Assembly: GCF_003260205.1 (NCBI RefSeq)
Contig: NZ_QERF01000003.1
Span: 186,001 to 250,000 of the forward strand
Reading direction: 5' to 3'
DNA: 64,000 bases
Origin: Winogradskyella tangerina
Lineage (GTDB): Bacteria > Bacteroidota > Bacteroidia > Flavobacteriales > Flavobacteriaceae
A model generated the notes under the pieces. The model saw only the letters and a list, made by a program, of their open reading frames with translations, ran no database searches and had not been told where the DNA came from. The translations under genes were made by a program, and so were the position numbers. This document shows, piece after piece, positions 16,199 to 24,616 of this stretch. Each line of letters opens with the position of its first letter. The first letter of the stretch is position 1.

Positions 16199-17113
16199 AT
16201 GGGTCATTCGCACTCGCATAAACATTCTCATCATCACGATCTTCATGGTCGTAATTTGTTAATATCAATAATTCTCAATATTGCAATAACCGTAGCACAG
16301 GTTATTGGAGGTTTAATTTCTGGAAGTTTAGCACTTTTAAGTGACGCATTACACAATTTTAGTGACGTAATATCTCTGATTATAAGTTATGTAGCGAACC
16401 GTTTAGTTAAACAAAAAGCTTCACTAAAACGCACTTTTGGTTATAAACGCGCCGAGATTTTAGCGGCTTTTGTAAATGCAGCTACTTTAATGATTATTGC
16501 GATTTTTTTAATTATTGAAGCTATTGAACGATTTCAGGATCCTCAAGAGATATCATCAAATCTTGTAATCTGGTTATCAGTAATAGCAATTTTAGGAAAC
16601 GGATTTAGCGTATTGTTACTTAAGAAAAATGCGGATGATAACATGAATATGAAAAGCGCCTATCTTCATCTCCTTACAGATATGATGGCCAGTGTTGCGG
16701 TATTGATCGGTGGTATATTAATGAAGTTCTATCAGATCTGGTGGATCGATAGTGTGTTAACCTTTGCAATTGCGATTTACCTGGTGATTATGGGTTGGAA
16801 TTTATTAAAAGATTCCTTTAGAGTATTAATGCTTTTTACTCCAGCATCCACTTCGGTAGACGCTATCGTTGAAGATATTCAAGCAATTGATGTGATAAAA
16901 AATGTGCACCATGTACATATTTGGCAGCTAAATGAAGACGAAATTCATATGGAAGCACATATTGATTTTCATAAGGATATCACTTTATCAGAATTTGATG
17001 TTATTTTGAATCAGATCGAAGAACTTATATTTCATAAGTACGATATCAATCATGTGAATATTCAACCTGAATTTGGTAAATGTGACGCCAAAGATGTTAT
17101 TGTTCAAGATTAA
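16199..17113 (+). CDS. Cation diffusion facilitator (CzcD/ZitB-type metal exporter)
   Basis: This 304-residue CDF protein starts directly after rpiB. The N-terminus is His-rich (MGHSHSHKHSHHHDLHGRN), which suits zinc or cobalt binding. Six membrane segments span about 20-215. The transport site shows in SLALLSDALHNFSDVISL (HxxxD-type) in TM2 and HLLTDMMASVAVLIGG in TM5. The cytoplasmic C-terminal domain (about 215-304) has VHHVHIWQLNEDEIHMEAHI. The family exports Zn2+, Co2+ or Cd2+ in exchange for protons. Zinc is the most likely substrate, from the HxxxD/HxxxD sites. Confidence 0.93.
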   Translation: MGHSHSHKHSHHHDLHGRNLLISIILNIAITVAQVIGGLISGSLALLSDALHNFSDVISLIISYVANRLVKQKASLKRTFGYKRAEILAAFVNAATLMIIAIFLIIEAIERFQDPQEISSNLVIWLSVIAILGNGFSVLLLKKNADDNMNMKSAYLHLLTDMMASVAVLIGGILMKFYQIWWIDSVLTFAIAIYLVIMGWNLLKDSFRVLMLFTPASTSVDAIVEDIQAIDVIKNVHHVHIWQLNEDEIHMEAHIDFHKDITLSEFDVILNQIEELIFHKYDINHVNIQPEFGKCDAKDVIVQD

Positions 17114-17121
17114 ATAAAAGA

Positions 17122-17565
17122 ATGTTAGAAACGAAGTCAAAATCCTTTAATGAGTTAAATACAACTGAACTTTATGATCTACTTCAGTTACGAAGTGAAG
17201 TTTTTGTAGTGGAACAAGATTGCGTTTATCAAGACATAGACGGTAAGGATCAAAAAGCGCTGCATATTTTAGGTTATGTGGATCAAAAGCTCGTTGCCTA
17301 TACTCGAATTTTCAAACCAGGCGATTATTTTGATGAAGCTAGCATTGGTAGGGTTGTAGTTAAGGAAAATGAGCGTCAGCACCAATATGGTTATGCAATT
17401 ATGACGGCTTCAATTAATGCTATTAAGACTTATTACAGCCAAGAAAATATCAGAATCTCGGCACAAACCTATCTCACAAAATTTTACAATAATCTGGGAT
17501 TTAAAGCTGTAGGCGAGGAGTACCTAGAAGATGGTATTCCGCATGTAAATATGATAAAATCTTAG
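17122..17565 (+). CDS. GNAT acetyltransferase, ElaA-like
   Basis: This 147-residue protein shows the ElaA branch of the GNAT fold. It begins SFNELNTTELYDLLQLRSEVFVVEQ, with the R-x-E-V-F-V-V-E-Q core, and continues with DIDGKDQKALHILGY. Next comes the acetyl-CoA-binding strand-loop GRVVVKENERQHQYGYAIM, and then NLGFKAVGEEYLEDGIPHVNM. The substrate is unknown for the family. It follows the CDF gene after 8 bp and so belongs to the rpiB transcription unit. Its 3' end overlaps the convergent OmpA gene by four bases. Confidence 0.9.
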   Translation: MLETKSKSFNELNTTELYDLLQLRSEVFVVEQDCVYQDIDGKDQKALHILGYVDQKLVAYTRIFKPGDYFDEASIGRVVVKENERQHQYGYAIMTASINAIKTYYSQENIRISAQTYLTKFYNNLGFKAVGEEYLEDGIPHVNMIKS

Positions 17566-18401
17566 TTTTTCGGCTTTACGATTCGGGTTACAAGTATTTC
17601 AACGCGCCGGTCTAATTCAGGTTCGCCTCCCAAAGGAAATTTTCGTCTTTGACCCACAAATTTCATACGATAACGTTTCACACCTTTTTCAGCTAAATAA
17701 TCGTAAACAGTCTTTGCTCTAGCTAATGATAGATTCCGCTTTTTTGTTTTTCGATCTATAGCATCACGTGTCCCGTGCGTACAGCACACATGCCCTTCAA
17801 TTGTAAAGTAAATATCGGTACGCTCTACCAAAATTTTAGCAATATCATCTAAAACTACTTTCGATTCTTTAGTGAGATAGCTATAACCTGTTCGGAATAA
17901 AATATTCTCTAACTGAATTTTATCTCCTTCTTGAAGCTCGCCTTTAAGTAATTCTTCAGTGCTTTCCTTTGCCGGTGGCTCAACCTTTTCACGTGGCGGA
18001 TCATAAGGTTGAACAATAATTTCAACTTTTCGATTTAACCCTCGTATTCTGTAAAGGTCATTATCGTTAACCACGTTAAGTAGTATCTCTCCTTTTCCGT
18101 CCACATTAGTGATCACAGATTCGTCAAATTCATTGTTTGAAAACACTTCCTTAATAGCATCTGCGCGCTGTTGAGACAACACCATATTATAAGAATCGCT
18201 ACCTCTATCATCGCAAAATCCGTAGATAGAGATCTTCTCAATATCCATGTTTTCAATTTCTGATAAAAATAAAAGGAGTCGGCTTTCTTCGGTCTCTGGA
18301 ATTTGGTACTCATCAGTCAAAAAATATACCTGGTGCTTTAGTTCTTTTTGAGCAAAAGCAAACTGAAAAGTAAGGCATATGACAATGAGTAGGGACTTCA
18401 T
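17562..18401 (-). CDS. OmpA family peptidoglycan-associated protein
   Basis: This 279-residue exported protein has a signal peptide (MKSLLIVICLTFQFAFAQ). Two OmpA-like segments are visible. The first (about 25-130) includes IEKISIYGFCDDRGSDSYN and RADAIKEVFSN. The C-terminal one (about 155-275) includes ILFRTGYSYLTKESKVVLDD, LSLARAKTVYDYLAEKGV and ELDRRVEILV. The duplicated arrangement suggests a two-domain peptidoglycan binder between outer membrane and wall. Its coding sequence runs convergently into the ElaA-like gene. Confidence 0.85.
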   Translation of the reverse strand: MKSLLIVICLTFQFAFAQKELKHQVYFLTDEYQIPETEESRLLLFLSEIENMDIEKISIYGFCDDRGSDSYNMVLSQQRADAIKEVFSNNEFDESVITNVDGKGEILLNVVNDNDLYRIRGLNRKVEIIVQPYDPPREKVEPPAKESTEELLKGELQEGDKIQLENILFRTGYSYLTKESKVVLDDIAKILVERTDIYFTIEGHVCCTHGTRDAIDRKTKKRNLSLARAKTVYDYLAEKGVKRYRMKFVGQRRKFPLGGEPELDRRVEILVTRIVKPKN

Positions 18402-18465
18402 TATTGTTGAATTTTCTTATAATTCTGAACAATTCTAGTATTTAAATATAGATAATTTTCTGTTT

Positions 18466-20100
18466 TTATCTTAAAATACTTGAATATTGTCGCGGATTAT
18501 TTAGAACGCTAAGTGCTTTTTTAATCTCAGGATTATTTGCGGTATAATAGGTATATAAGCCTTCACTATAAAAATAACGTTTAATAATCTCGTCTGTTAA
18601 TAACGATTTTAAAAGCACTTTATTACCATCAACAGCATTAGATTTATAGGCCTGAAGTGCAGTAGATAAATTATGATATTCTGAACTCACCACATCTTCT
18701 AATTCTTCTTCTGAAGCAATAGCCATTGCTTCACTGAGTGCTCTTTCGGTTTTGGTTTCAAAATTAAATCCAGTGGTTTTTAGATAATTTTTAAACGATT
18801 TGAAGTCGCTATCTGAAAGTTGAAAAGTTTTCAAATCCTCAACAGTATTATTGTAATAATAGTCCGTTGCAAAATTAAACACTAAGTTTTCATTCAGAAT
18901 AGCTCTTGTTATTGGCGTTTGCTTTGAGGTTTCAACCTCTATATCTGGCGCAACACCTCCACCGTCAAAAACAGGTCTACCGTTACGCGTTTTAAATTCG
19001 TTATAGTTTTCTTTTTTTACCCTCGTAGCTTTGCCATTTTCGTCACGATTCCAGTAATCTAATGCCTGAATACAACGTCCTGAAGGCGTATAATAACGTG
19101 AAATGGTAATCTTCATTTGGGTGCCGTATGTTAGAGGTTTAGGACGCTGCACTAATCCTTTACCAAAACTACGTGCACCAACCACTACAGCTCTATCCAT
19201 ATCCTGAAGCGCACCCGATACGATCTCACTTGCAGAAGCACTTCTGTCATCTATTAAAACAACTAGAGGTATTTCTGTATCGACGGCATCGCGCCTTGTA
19301 TAATAGGTTTTATTGTACTTTTTTACCTTCGATTTGGTTGTTACTACCAGTTGGTCTTTAGGCACAAAAATATTAGTAACGTTAACTGCTTCATTGAGTA
19401 ATCCACCTGGATTTCCTCTTAGATCTAAAATAAGCTGTGTTGCTCCTTGATTTTTTAAGGCCCTGAGAGCGCCAAGAGTTTCAGCTGACGCTTTTTCATT
19501 GAACTTTCTCAGTACAATGTAACCTGTTTTATCGTCAACCATAGAATAATGAGGAACAGCTTTGATCTCCAGAGATTCGCGCACAATTTTAACAGTATTG
19601 GTTTTACCCTGGCGGATGTAGGTGACATTAACTTCAGAACCTGCAGCACCTTGTAGAAGATTTGCAGCATCGTCCTTAAAGTCTGCCACAACCACATTAT
19701 CCACTTTTATAATTTCATCCCCGGCCTTTAAACCTGCTTTGTCAGCCGCGTAATCTTTGTAAGGCTCAACGATTACTAGTTTATCTTTTAGAGTTAGGAC
19801 TTTAGCGCCAATTCCGGTGTAATCTCCTGCGTTGTTTATACGCGAAGCTTCAACATCTTGTTCATTGTAAAACTGAGTATAGGGATCGAGATCGTTCAGC
19901 ATACTTTTAATAGCTGTATCCATCAGATCACCTGGGTTAGTGTCATCAACATAGTTCATGTTGAGTTCTTTGAACAAGGTGGTGAAGATCTCAATTTGCT
20001 TTGCAATTTCGAAGAAATCTGTTTTAAATGCTGTGGTACTCATAAAGATGACTACAGCAAGTGCAGGTATAATTAATTTTTTACGTAGATACTTTTTCAT
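18466..20100 (-). CDS. C-terminal processing peptidase, S41 family (CtpA-like)
   Basis: A periplasmic serine protease with PDZ domain. I place the start at ATG 20098-20100 (MKKYLRKKLIIPALAVVIFM), giving 544 residues and an N-terminal signal anchor; ten upstream residues would lie fully inside rnpA. The PDZ region (about 80-170) has GIGAKVLTL and AGLKAGDEIIKVDNVVV. The catalytic part has LDLRGNPGGLLNEAV, the nucleophile serine in DDRSASASEIVSGALQD and the lysine in ARSFGKGLVQ. A C-terminal helical region follows. It overlaps rnpA by 20 bp, a pairing often seen in Bacteroidota. Confidence 0.93.
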   Translation of the reverse strand: MKKYLRKKLIIPALAVVIFMSTTAFKTDFFEIAKQIEIFTTLFKELNMNYVDDTNPGDLMDTAIKSMLNDLDPYTQFYNEQDVEASRINNAGDYTGIGAKVLTLKDKLVIVEPYKDYAADKAGLKAGDEIIKVDNVVVADFKDDAANLLQGAAGSEVNVTYIRQGKTNTVKIVRESLEIKAVPHYSMVDDKTGYIVLRKFNEKASAETLGALRALKNQGATQLILDLRGNPGGLLNEAVNVTNIFVPKDQLVVTTKSKVKKYNKTYYTRRDAVDTEIPLVVLIDDRSASASEIVSGALQDMDRAVVVGARSFGKGLVQRPKPLTYGTQMKITISRYYTPSGRCIQALDYWNRDENGKATRVKKENYNEFKTRNGRPVFDGGGVAPDIEVETSKQTPITRAILNENLVFNFATDYYYNNTVEDLKTFQLSDSDFKSFKNYLKTTGFNFETKTERALSEAMAIASEEELEDVVSSEYHNLSTALQAYKSNAVDGNKVLLKSLLTDEIIKRYFYSEGLYTYYTANNPEIKKALSVLNNPRQYSSILR

Positions 20101-20473
20101 GATTTGAAGTTTTATCCAAGAATTTCTCAAACAACTGTTTCATCTTGGTATTAAGCGCGTCAAAAGTCGTTCCATCTTTGCTAAGGTATAAAATCATAAA
20201 CGCATAAGATGTTGTACTATTGTTAAAGTATGAAGGCTTATTTAAGCGGTACGCCTCTCGTAATAGGCGCTTAATTCTATTTCTTGCAACCGCAGTTTTA
20301 TGAAGTCGTTTACTCACCGAAACACCAGTTTTTAAGGTAGATCCGTCATTAAAATCTGTTTGAAGATAAATGAGTTTAAGCGGATAAACAGTGACTGATT
20401 TACCCTCACTGAAGAGTATTTCAATTTGTTTTTTACTTTTTAGTTTATCCTTTTTACCGTAGTTGAATGGCAT
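20081..20473 (-). CDS. rnpA: Ribonuclease P protein component
   Basis: RnpA supports the RNase P RNA in trimming the 5' leader of tRNA precursors. The 130-residue protein has the family core: YGKKDKLKSKKQIEILFSEG at the start, TGVSVSKRLHKTAVARNRIK and the RNR signature RNRIKRLLREAYR near residues 65-77. The C-terminal part with DALNTKMKQLFEKFL is typical. Length is normal. rpmH is not adjacent here. The S41 protease gene overlaps its 3' end. Confidence 0.95.
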   Translation of the reverse strand: MPFNYGKKDKLKSKKQIEILFSEGKSVTVYPLKLIYLQTDFNDGSTLKTGVSVSKRLHKTAVARNRIKRLLREAYRLNKPSYFNNSTTSYAFMILYLSKDGTTFDALNTKMKQLFEKFLDKTSNHEKVST

Positions 20474-20494
20474 CCTTAAAAATTAGTAGTTGGT

Positions 20495-21298
20495 TTATTT
20501 TTTAGTTCGAAGTACAGTTTCTAAATCTACAATTTTCTGTTCTATATTAAACAAACGATCATTGATATCTAAAGGCTCTGGAATTTGTTTTGAAGCATAC
20601 ATCTTTACCTGCCAAAGCTCTTCTAGATCTTCAACATTAATGGTGTAAGTCGGGTAATTACCATTTTGATTATCGCTTTTTAAAATTAGTGTTTGGTTAT
20701 CGTTTATTTTATTGAAAACACGTTTAAGCACAACGCCTTCAGATTTACTTACTACCACATACACCTCACCATCTTTGATGTCATTAAGCTGTTCAACGTA
20801 GATTCCAAAAACTAAATCACCATCAACAAAGGTTTTCAGCATAGAATCACCTTTGACTTCAAAGCAGCGGTAACTATTGTTAGCTAAATAAGGCATATGG
20901 AATGAAGGCAAAGATTCAATATATTCAGGATCTCCGTAACCATCTAAGTAACCAGCACGCGCCTGAACAGGTACAAAAACCACATTCTCTTCACCATGAT
21001 CATTTACAGAAACTACCTTGGGTATTCCCGAATATGTTGGATAATTTCCCTGGTCCGGCCTAAGCATCACTTCACTCTTTCCAAATAAATAATCAGGATT
21101 AATATTAAACGTATCAATAATTGCCTTTAAAACGTCGTATCCCGGTTTGGTTTTTTTACGCGAACCATCCTTTTGGAGTCGGCCGTTTACAATACTATCT
21201 ACCGTTGTACTCGTAACACCAACACGTTTAGAGAACGAAAAATTGTTAAGTTGAAAATGATCGATGATTGCTAATATTTTTTCATCTATCCCCTTCAT
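20495..21298 (-). CDS. HTH / S24 LexA-like transcriptional regulator
   Basis: The likely start is ATG 21296-21298 (MKGIDEKILAIIDHFQLNNF), giving 267 residues; the open frame extends 40 residues upstream without homology-like sequence. The N-terminus is a Cro/CI-type helix-turn-helix (FSKRVGVTSTTVDSIVNGR). The C-terminal half is an S24 peptidase domain. It has the serine in KGDSMLKTFVDGD, a later lysine in GVVLKRVF and an Ala-Gly pair in QARAGYLDGYG where LexA/CI proteins cut themselves. It may therefore be an SOS- or stress-type autocleaving repressor. Targets are unknown. It ends in a short coiled tail and precedes rnpA in the same direction. Confidence 0.85.
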   Translation of the reverse strand: MKGIDEKILAIIDHFQLNNFSFSKRVGVTSTTVDSIVNGRLQKDGSRKKTKPGYDVLKAIIDTFNINPDYLFGKSEVMLRPDQGNYPTYSGIPKVVSVNDHGEENVVFVPVQARAGYLDGYGDPEYIESLPSFHMPYLANNSYRCFEVKGDSMLKTFVDGDLVFGIYVEQLNDIKDGEVYVVVSKSEGVVLKRVFNKINDNQTLILKSDNQNGNYPTYTINVEDLEELWQVKMYASKQIPEPLDINDRLFNIEQKIVDLETVLRTKK

Positions 21299-21530
21299 AT
21301 TTTGAAAAATTAAAATTAAAACCAAGACGAAGGTTGATCTATCCTTCGCGGTAAATTTAAACATTTGTGGCATTATTATGGAACGCAAACCAAAAGATAA
21401 ATCGGAACGAATAGACAAAACTTGAAAGCCTTGCCATTACTGGGCTGGCAGAGTACAGGTGATAAATGTCATATTTTAAGCCTATTATTTGGAGTACCTT
21501 AGATAGAATAATCAACACCTCGCTTTAATT

Positions 21531-23375
21531 ATGGGACATTTAGAAGTAAAACAACTTAAAAGCCCTAAGGATAAAGCATTGTACATTCATCACCTCATTA
21601 GAGATCTTGAGGCTTTAGATATAATGCTTAAAAACGACCTCATTGAGAAGGAACCTATTAGGATTGGTGCAGAACAGGAGTTTTGTGTTACTTCTAACCA
21701 TTATTTCCCTAATAATAACAATCTTCAGGTTTTAGATGCTATCAACGACGACCATTTTACCACTGAAATAGGTCGTTATAATTTAGAGATCAATTCTGAT
21801 CCGTTATTACTTAAAGGCCATTGTTTTTCAGAATTACAAAACCAGCTAAAAGCATTACTAGACAAAGCTGAAGAAGGGGCTAGATCACAAAATTCAAAAG
21901 TAGTTTTAACAGGTATTTTACCCACACTGAGACTGAAGCATATTGGAGAGAATTATATGACCAATATGCCCAGATATCATGTATTGAATAATGCCCTTAA
22001 GGCGTCACGCCGCGAGTGTTTTAGTATCCATATTAAAGGTGTTGACGAGCTCAACCTCATTCACGATAATGTAATGCTCGAAGCATGTAATACCAGTTTT
22101 CAGACCCACTTACAAATCCACCCAGATGAGTTTGTAGAAAAGTATAACTGGGCACAGGCTATTGCAGGACCAGTTCTTAGTATCTGTACCAATTCGCCTA
22201 TAATCTTCGGAAGAGAACTTTGGGCAGAAACACGTATAGCCTTGTTTACACAAAGTATAGATACACGAGCAAATTCGTTTATACATAAAGAGAAGCAATC
22301 GCGCGTAAGTTTTGGTGCCGATTGGGAAAAAGGCACCGTTACAGATATTTTTAGAGATCATATATCGCGATTTAGAAGTTTATTAGCTTCCGACGAGCAC
22401 GATGATAGTTTAGAAAAACTCGAAAACGGAGAAATTCCGAAACTCAGAGCTTTACAACTTCATAACGGAACTGTTTACAAATGGAACCGCGTGTGCTATG
22501 GTGTTGGTGGAGGTAAACCGCACTTACGAATTGAGTGTAGATATATTCCATCCGGGCCAACATTAACCGACGAAATTGCCAATATGGTATTTTGGGTGGG
22601 GCTAATGCTCGGTCAGCCTGAAACTTATAGAGATATTGATAAGAAAATGGATTTCAAAGATATTAAGAACAATTTCTTTAAGGCTGCTCGAAACGGAATG
22701 GAAACGCAGTTTATTTGGAACAACAAATTAATATCTGCACAAGAACTTATTCTGGACGAACTTCTACCCATCGCCAGAAAGGGATTAGAGAAGGCGAAAA
22801 TCTCGTCAGACGATATTGAAAAATACTTATCGATAATTGAAAGACGAGCCGTTTCAAACAATGGGTCTCAATGGATGGTGGCGAACTACCGAAATCTTCA
22901 AAAAAACAAAACCAATTTTGAAGCGCTTCAAAATATAACCGCCTATATGCACAAACATCAACTGGAAGATAAAACAGTAGATCAATGGGATCTTTTTGAT
23001 CCTGATGAAAATTTAAAGATCGATGTTAGCCGAATAGTGAAACACAATATGAATACTAAGATGTTATTGGTAGATCAAAATGATAGTTTAGAATTAGTAA
23101 GCCATATTATGCAATGGAAAAATATTCATCATTTACCGGTGATTAATAAGAAAAAGGAATTGACAGGTTTGCTTACCTGGACAGACTTAATAAAACTAGG
23201 GGATAAGGAATTACATCTTCGTGTTAAAGATGTAATGACCAAAGACCTCATTACAATTTCGCAAGAAGAGCCATTAGAGGAGGCCAAACGGCTAATGAAA
23301 TTTCACAACATCAACTGTCTTCCTGTTGTAAGAAACAAAGAGCTTCTAGGTATTTTAACCTCAAGTGATTTTTAA
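21531..23375 (+). CDS. GCS2-like carboxylate-amine ligase fused to CBS pair
   Basis: This 614-residue protein joins a glutamate-cysteine-ligase type 2-like domain (about 35-480) to two CBS motifs (about 505-614). GCS2 features are IRIGAEQEFCVT, TTEIGRYNLEINSDPLLL, CNTSFQTHLQIHPDEF, and RVCYGVGGGKPHLRIECRYI with the active-site arginine region. The CBS part has LVSHIMQWKNIHHLPVI and RVKDVMTKDLITISQEEPL, the typical adenine-nucleotide sensor. The family is common in Bacteroidota and presumably makes a gamma-glutamyl or related amide under nucleotide control. The substrate is not established. Three bases separate it from the aspartoacylase-like gene, so the two probably act on the same metabolite. 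Confidence 0.87.
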   Translation: MGHLEVKQLKSPKDKALYIHHLIRDLEALDIMLKNDLIEKEPIRIGAEQEFCVTSNHYFPNNNNLQVLDAINDDHFTTEIGRYNLEINSDPLLLKGHCFSELQNQLKALLDKAEEGARSQNSKVVLTGILPTLRLKHIGENYMTNMPRYHVLNNALKASRRECFSIHIKGVDELNLIHDNVMLEACNTSFQTHLQIHPDEFVEKYNWAQAIAGPVLSICTNSPIIFGRELWAETRIALFTQSIDTRANSFIHKEKQSRVSFGADWEKGTVTDIFRDHISRFRSLLASDEHDDSLEKLENGEIPKLRALQLHNGTVYKWNRVCYGVGGGKPHLRIECRYIPSGPTLTDEIANMVFWVGLMLGQPETYRDIDKKMDFKDIKNNFFKAARNGMETQFIWNNKLISAQELILDELLPIARKGLEKAKISSDDIEKYLSIIERRAVSNNGSQWMVANYRNLQKNKTNFEALQNITAYMHKHQLEDKTVDQWDLFDPDENLKIDVSRIVKHNMNTKMLLVDQNDSLELVSHIMQWKNIHHLPVINKKKELTGLLTWTDLIKLGDKELHLRVKDVMTKDLITISQEEPLEEAKRLMKFHNINCLPVVRNKELLGILTSSDF

Positions 23376-23378
23376 AAC

Positions 23379-24569
23379 ATGCAAATTAGCCTGAGAAACG
23401 ATACAAAGCACATGAGTGAATCAGACCGAGTTTTTCATCATATTAGAGGAAAAAAGCCTGGCGCAACTATAGTTTTCTTTGCGGGTATTCACGGTAATGA
23501 ATTTGCGGGTGTTGATGCCCTAAATTCGGTTTTGTCTAACTTAGATGAAGCCAATATTTCTGGTGAGATCATAGGCGTTTATGGTAATATTCAAGCACTA
23601 AAGGAAAACCGACGATTTATCGAAAAAGATTTGAATAGATTGTGGACCACTAATCAATTACAAGAACTAAAAAACGAAAAAAATCCAACCCACGAACTTC
23701 TAGAACAAAGGGATATTTTCAAATTTATTGAAGGCTTATTAGCTTCAACCGATCGACCGATCTATTTTATTGATTTGCATACCACGTCGAGCCAATCCTT
23801 ACCGTTTATAACGATTAATGACGCCATGATTAATCGAAAATTTTCTTCGTGTTTTGGGATTCCTGTTGTTTTGGGTATTGAAGAATACCTCGAGGGACCA
23901 CTCTTAAGTTATTTAAATACCTTAGGTTATGTTTCATTAGGTTTTGAATCTGGTCAGCATATAGACCCGGCAGCCATCAAAAATTGTGAAGCTTTTGTTT
24001 TTTTAGCATTATGGCACACAGGAATTTTGAAGCAACCCAATGAAGAGAAAATTCAACATTACGAAAGCCTGTTAAAGTCTGCTACAAAGGATATTAATTC
24101 AACCTTTGAAGTAGTTTACAAATACCACATTCAACCTGAAGAAGATTTTAAAATGCTCAACGGATTTGAAAGCTTTCAATATGTAAAAAAGGGGACGCAT
24201 CTTGCAAATTCTGATGGCAAAGCCATTTATTCTGATTATTCAGCGAAGTTATTTATGCCCTTATATCAGAAAACGGGTAGCGATGGCTTTTTCATTATTA
24301 GACATATTCCGAAGTTCTTTTTAAAATTGTCTCAATTTTTAAGACGCATAAAAGCGGATCAACTTTTAACTTATTTACCTGGGATTACCTGGCACAACAA
24401 AACCCAAGGTGTCCTGAAGGCCAATCTTAGAGTTGCACGGTTTTTAACGAAGTCGATCTTTCACTTATTTGGTTACCGAAACAAACAGATAGATCAAACA
24501 CATTTATTGCTTTACAATAGAGAGCGTGTTGCCAGAAAAAAGATGTATAGGAATGAAAAATGGTATTAA
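23379..24569 (+). CDS. Succinylglutamate desuccinylase/aspartoacylase family zinc hydrolase
   Basis: This 396-residue M14-like zinc amidohydrolase has the family motifs FFAGIHGNEFAGVDAL (first zinc His and Glu), ENRRFIEKDLNRLW (substrate-binding NxRFxxxDLNR pattern), and YFIDLHTTS (zinc His). A later region has VLGIEEYLEGPLLSYL and FESGQHIDPAAI. Family members remove N-acyl groups from amino acids. It is coupled to the GCS2-CBS ligase upstream (3-bp gap), suggesting paired synthesis and hydrolysis or sequential steps on one amide. It is followed by a terminator. Confidence 0.87.
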   Translation: MQISLRNDTKHMSESDRVFHHIRGKKPGATIVFFAGIHGNEFAGVDALNSVLSNLDEANISGEIIGVYGNIQALKENRRFIEKDLNRLWTTNQLQELKNEKNPTHELLEQRDIFKFIEGLLASTDRPIYFIDLHTTSSQSLPFITINDAMINRKFSSCFGIPVVLGIEEYLEGPLLSYLNTLGYVSLGFESGQHIDPAAIKNCEAFVFLALWHTGILKQPNEEKIQHYESLLKSATKDINSTFEVVYKYHIQPEEDFKMLNGFESFQYVKKGTHLANSDGKAIYSDYSAKLFMPLYQKTGSDGFFIIRHIPKFFLKLSQFLRRIKADQLLTYLPGITWHNKTQGVLKANLRVARFLTKSIFHLFGYRNKQIDQTHLLLYNRERVARKKMYRNEKWY

Positions 24570-24600
24570 AAAAACCCCAGTGTATACTGAGGTTTTTTCT
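24568..24600. terminator. Terminator between convergent genes
   Basis: AAAACCCCAGT and ACTGAGGTTTTTT pair around GTAT with one mismatch and are followed by T residues. It serves the aspartoacylase-like gene and, read from the other side, the M1 peptidase gene. Confidence 0.8.
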
Positions 24601-24616
24601 TATTGGTGTTTGGTTA

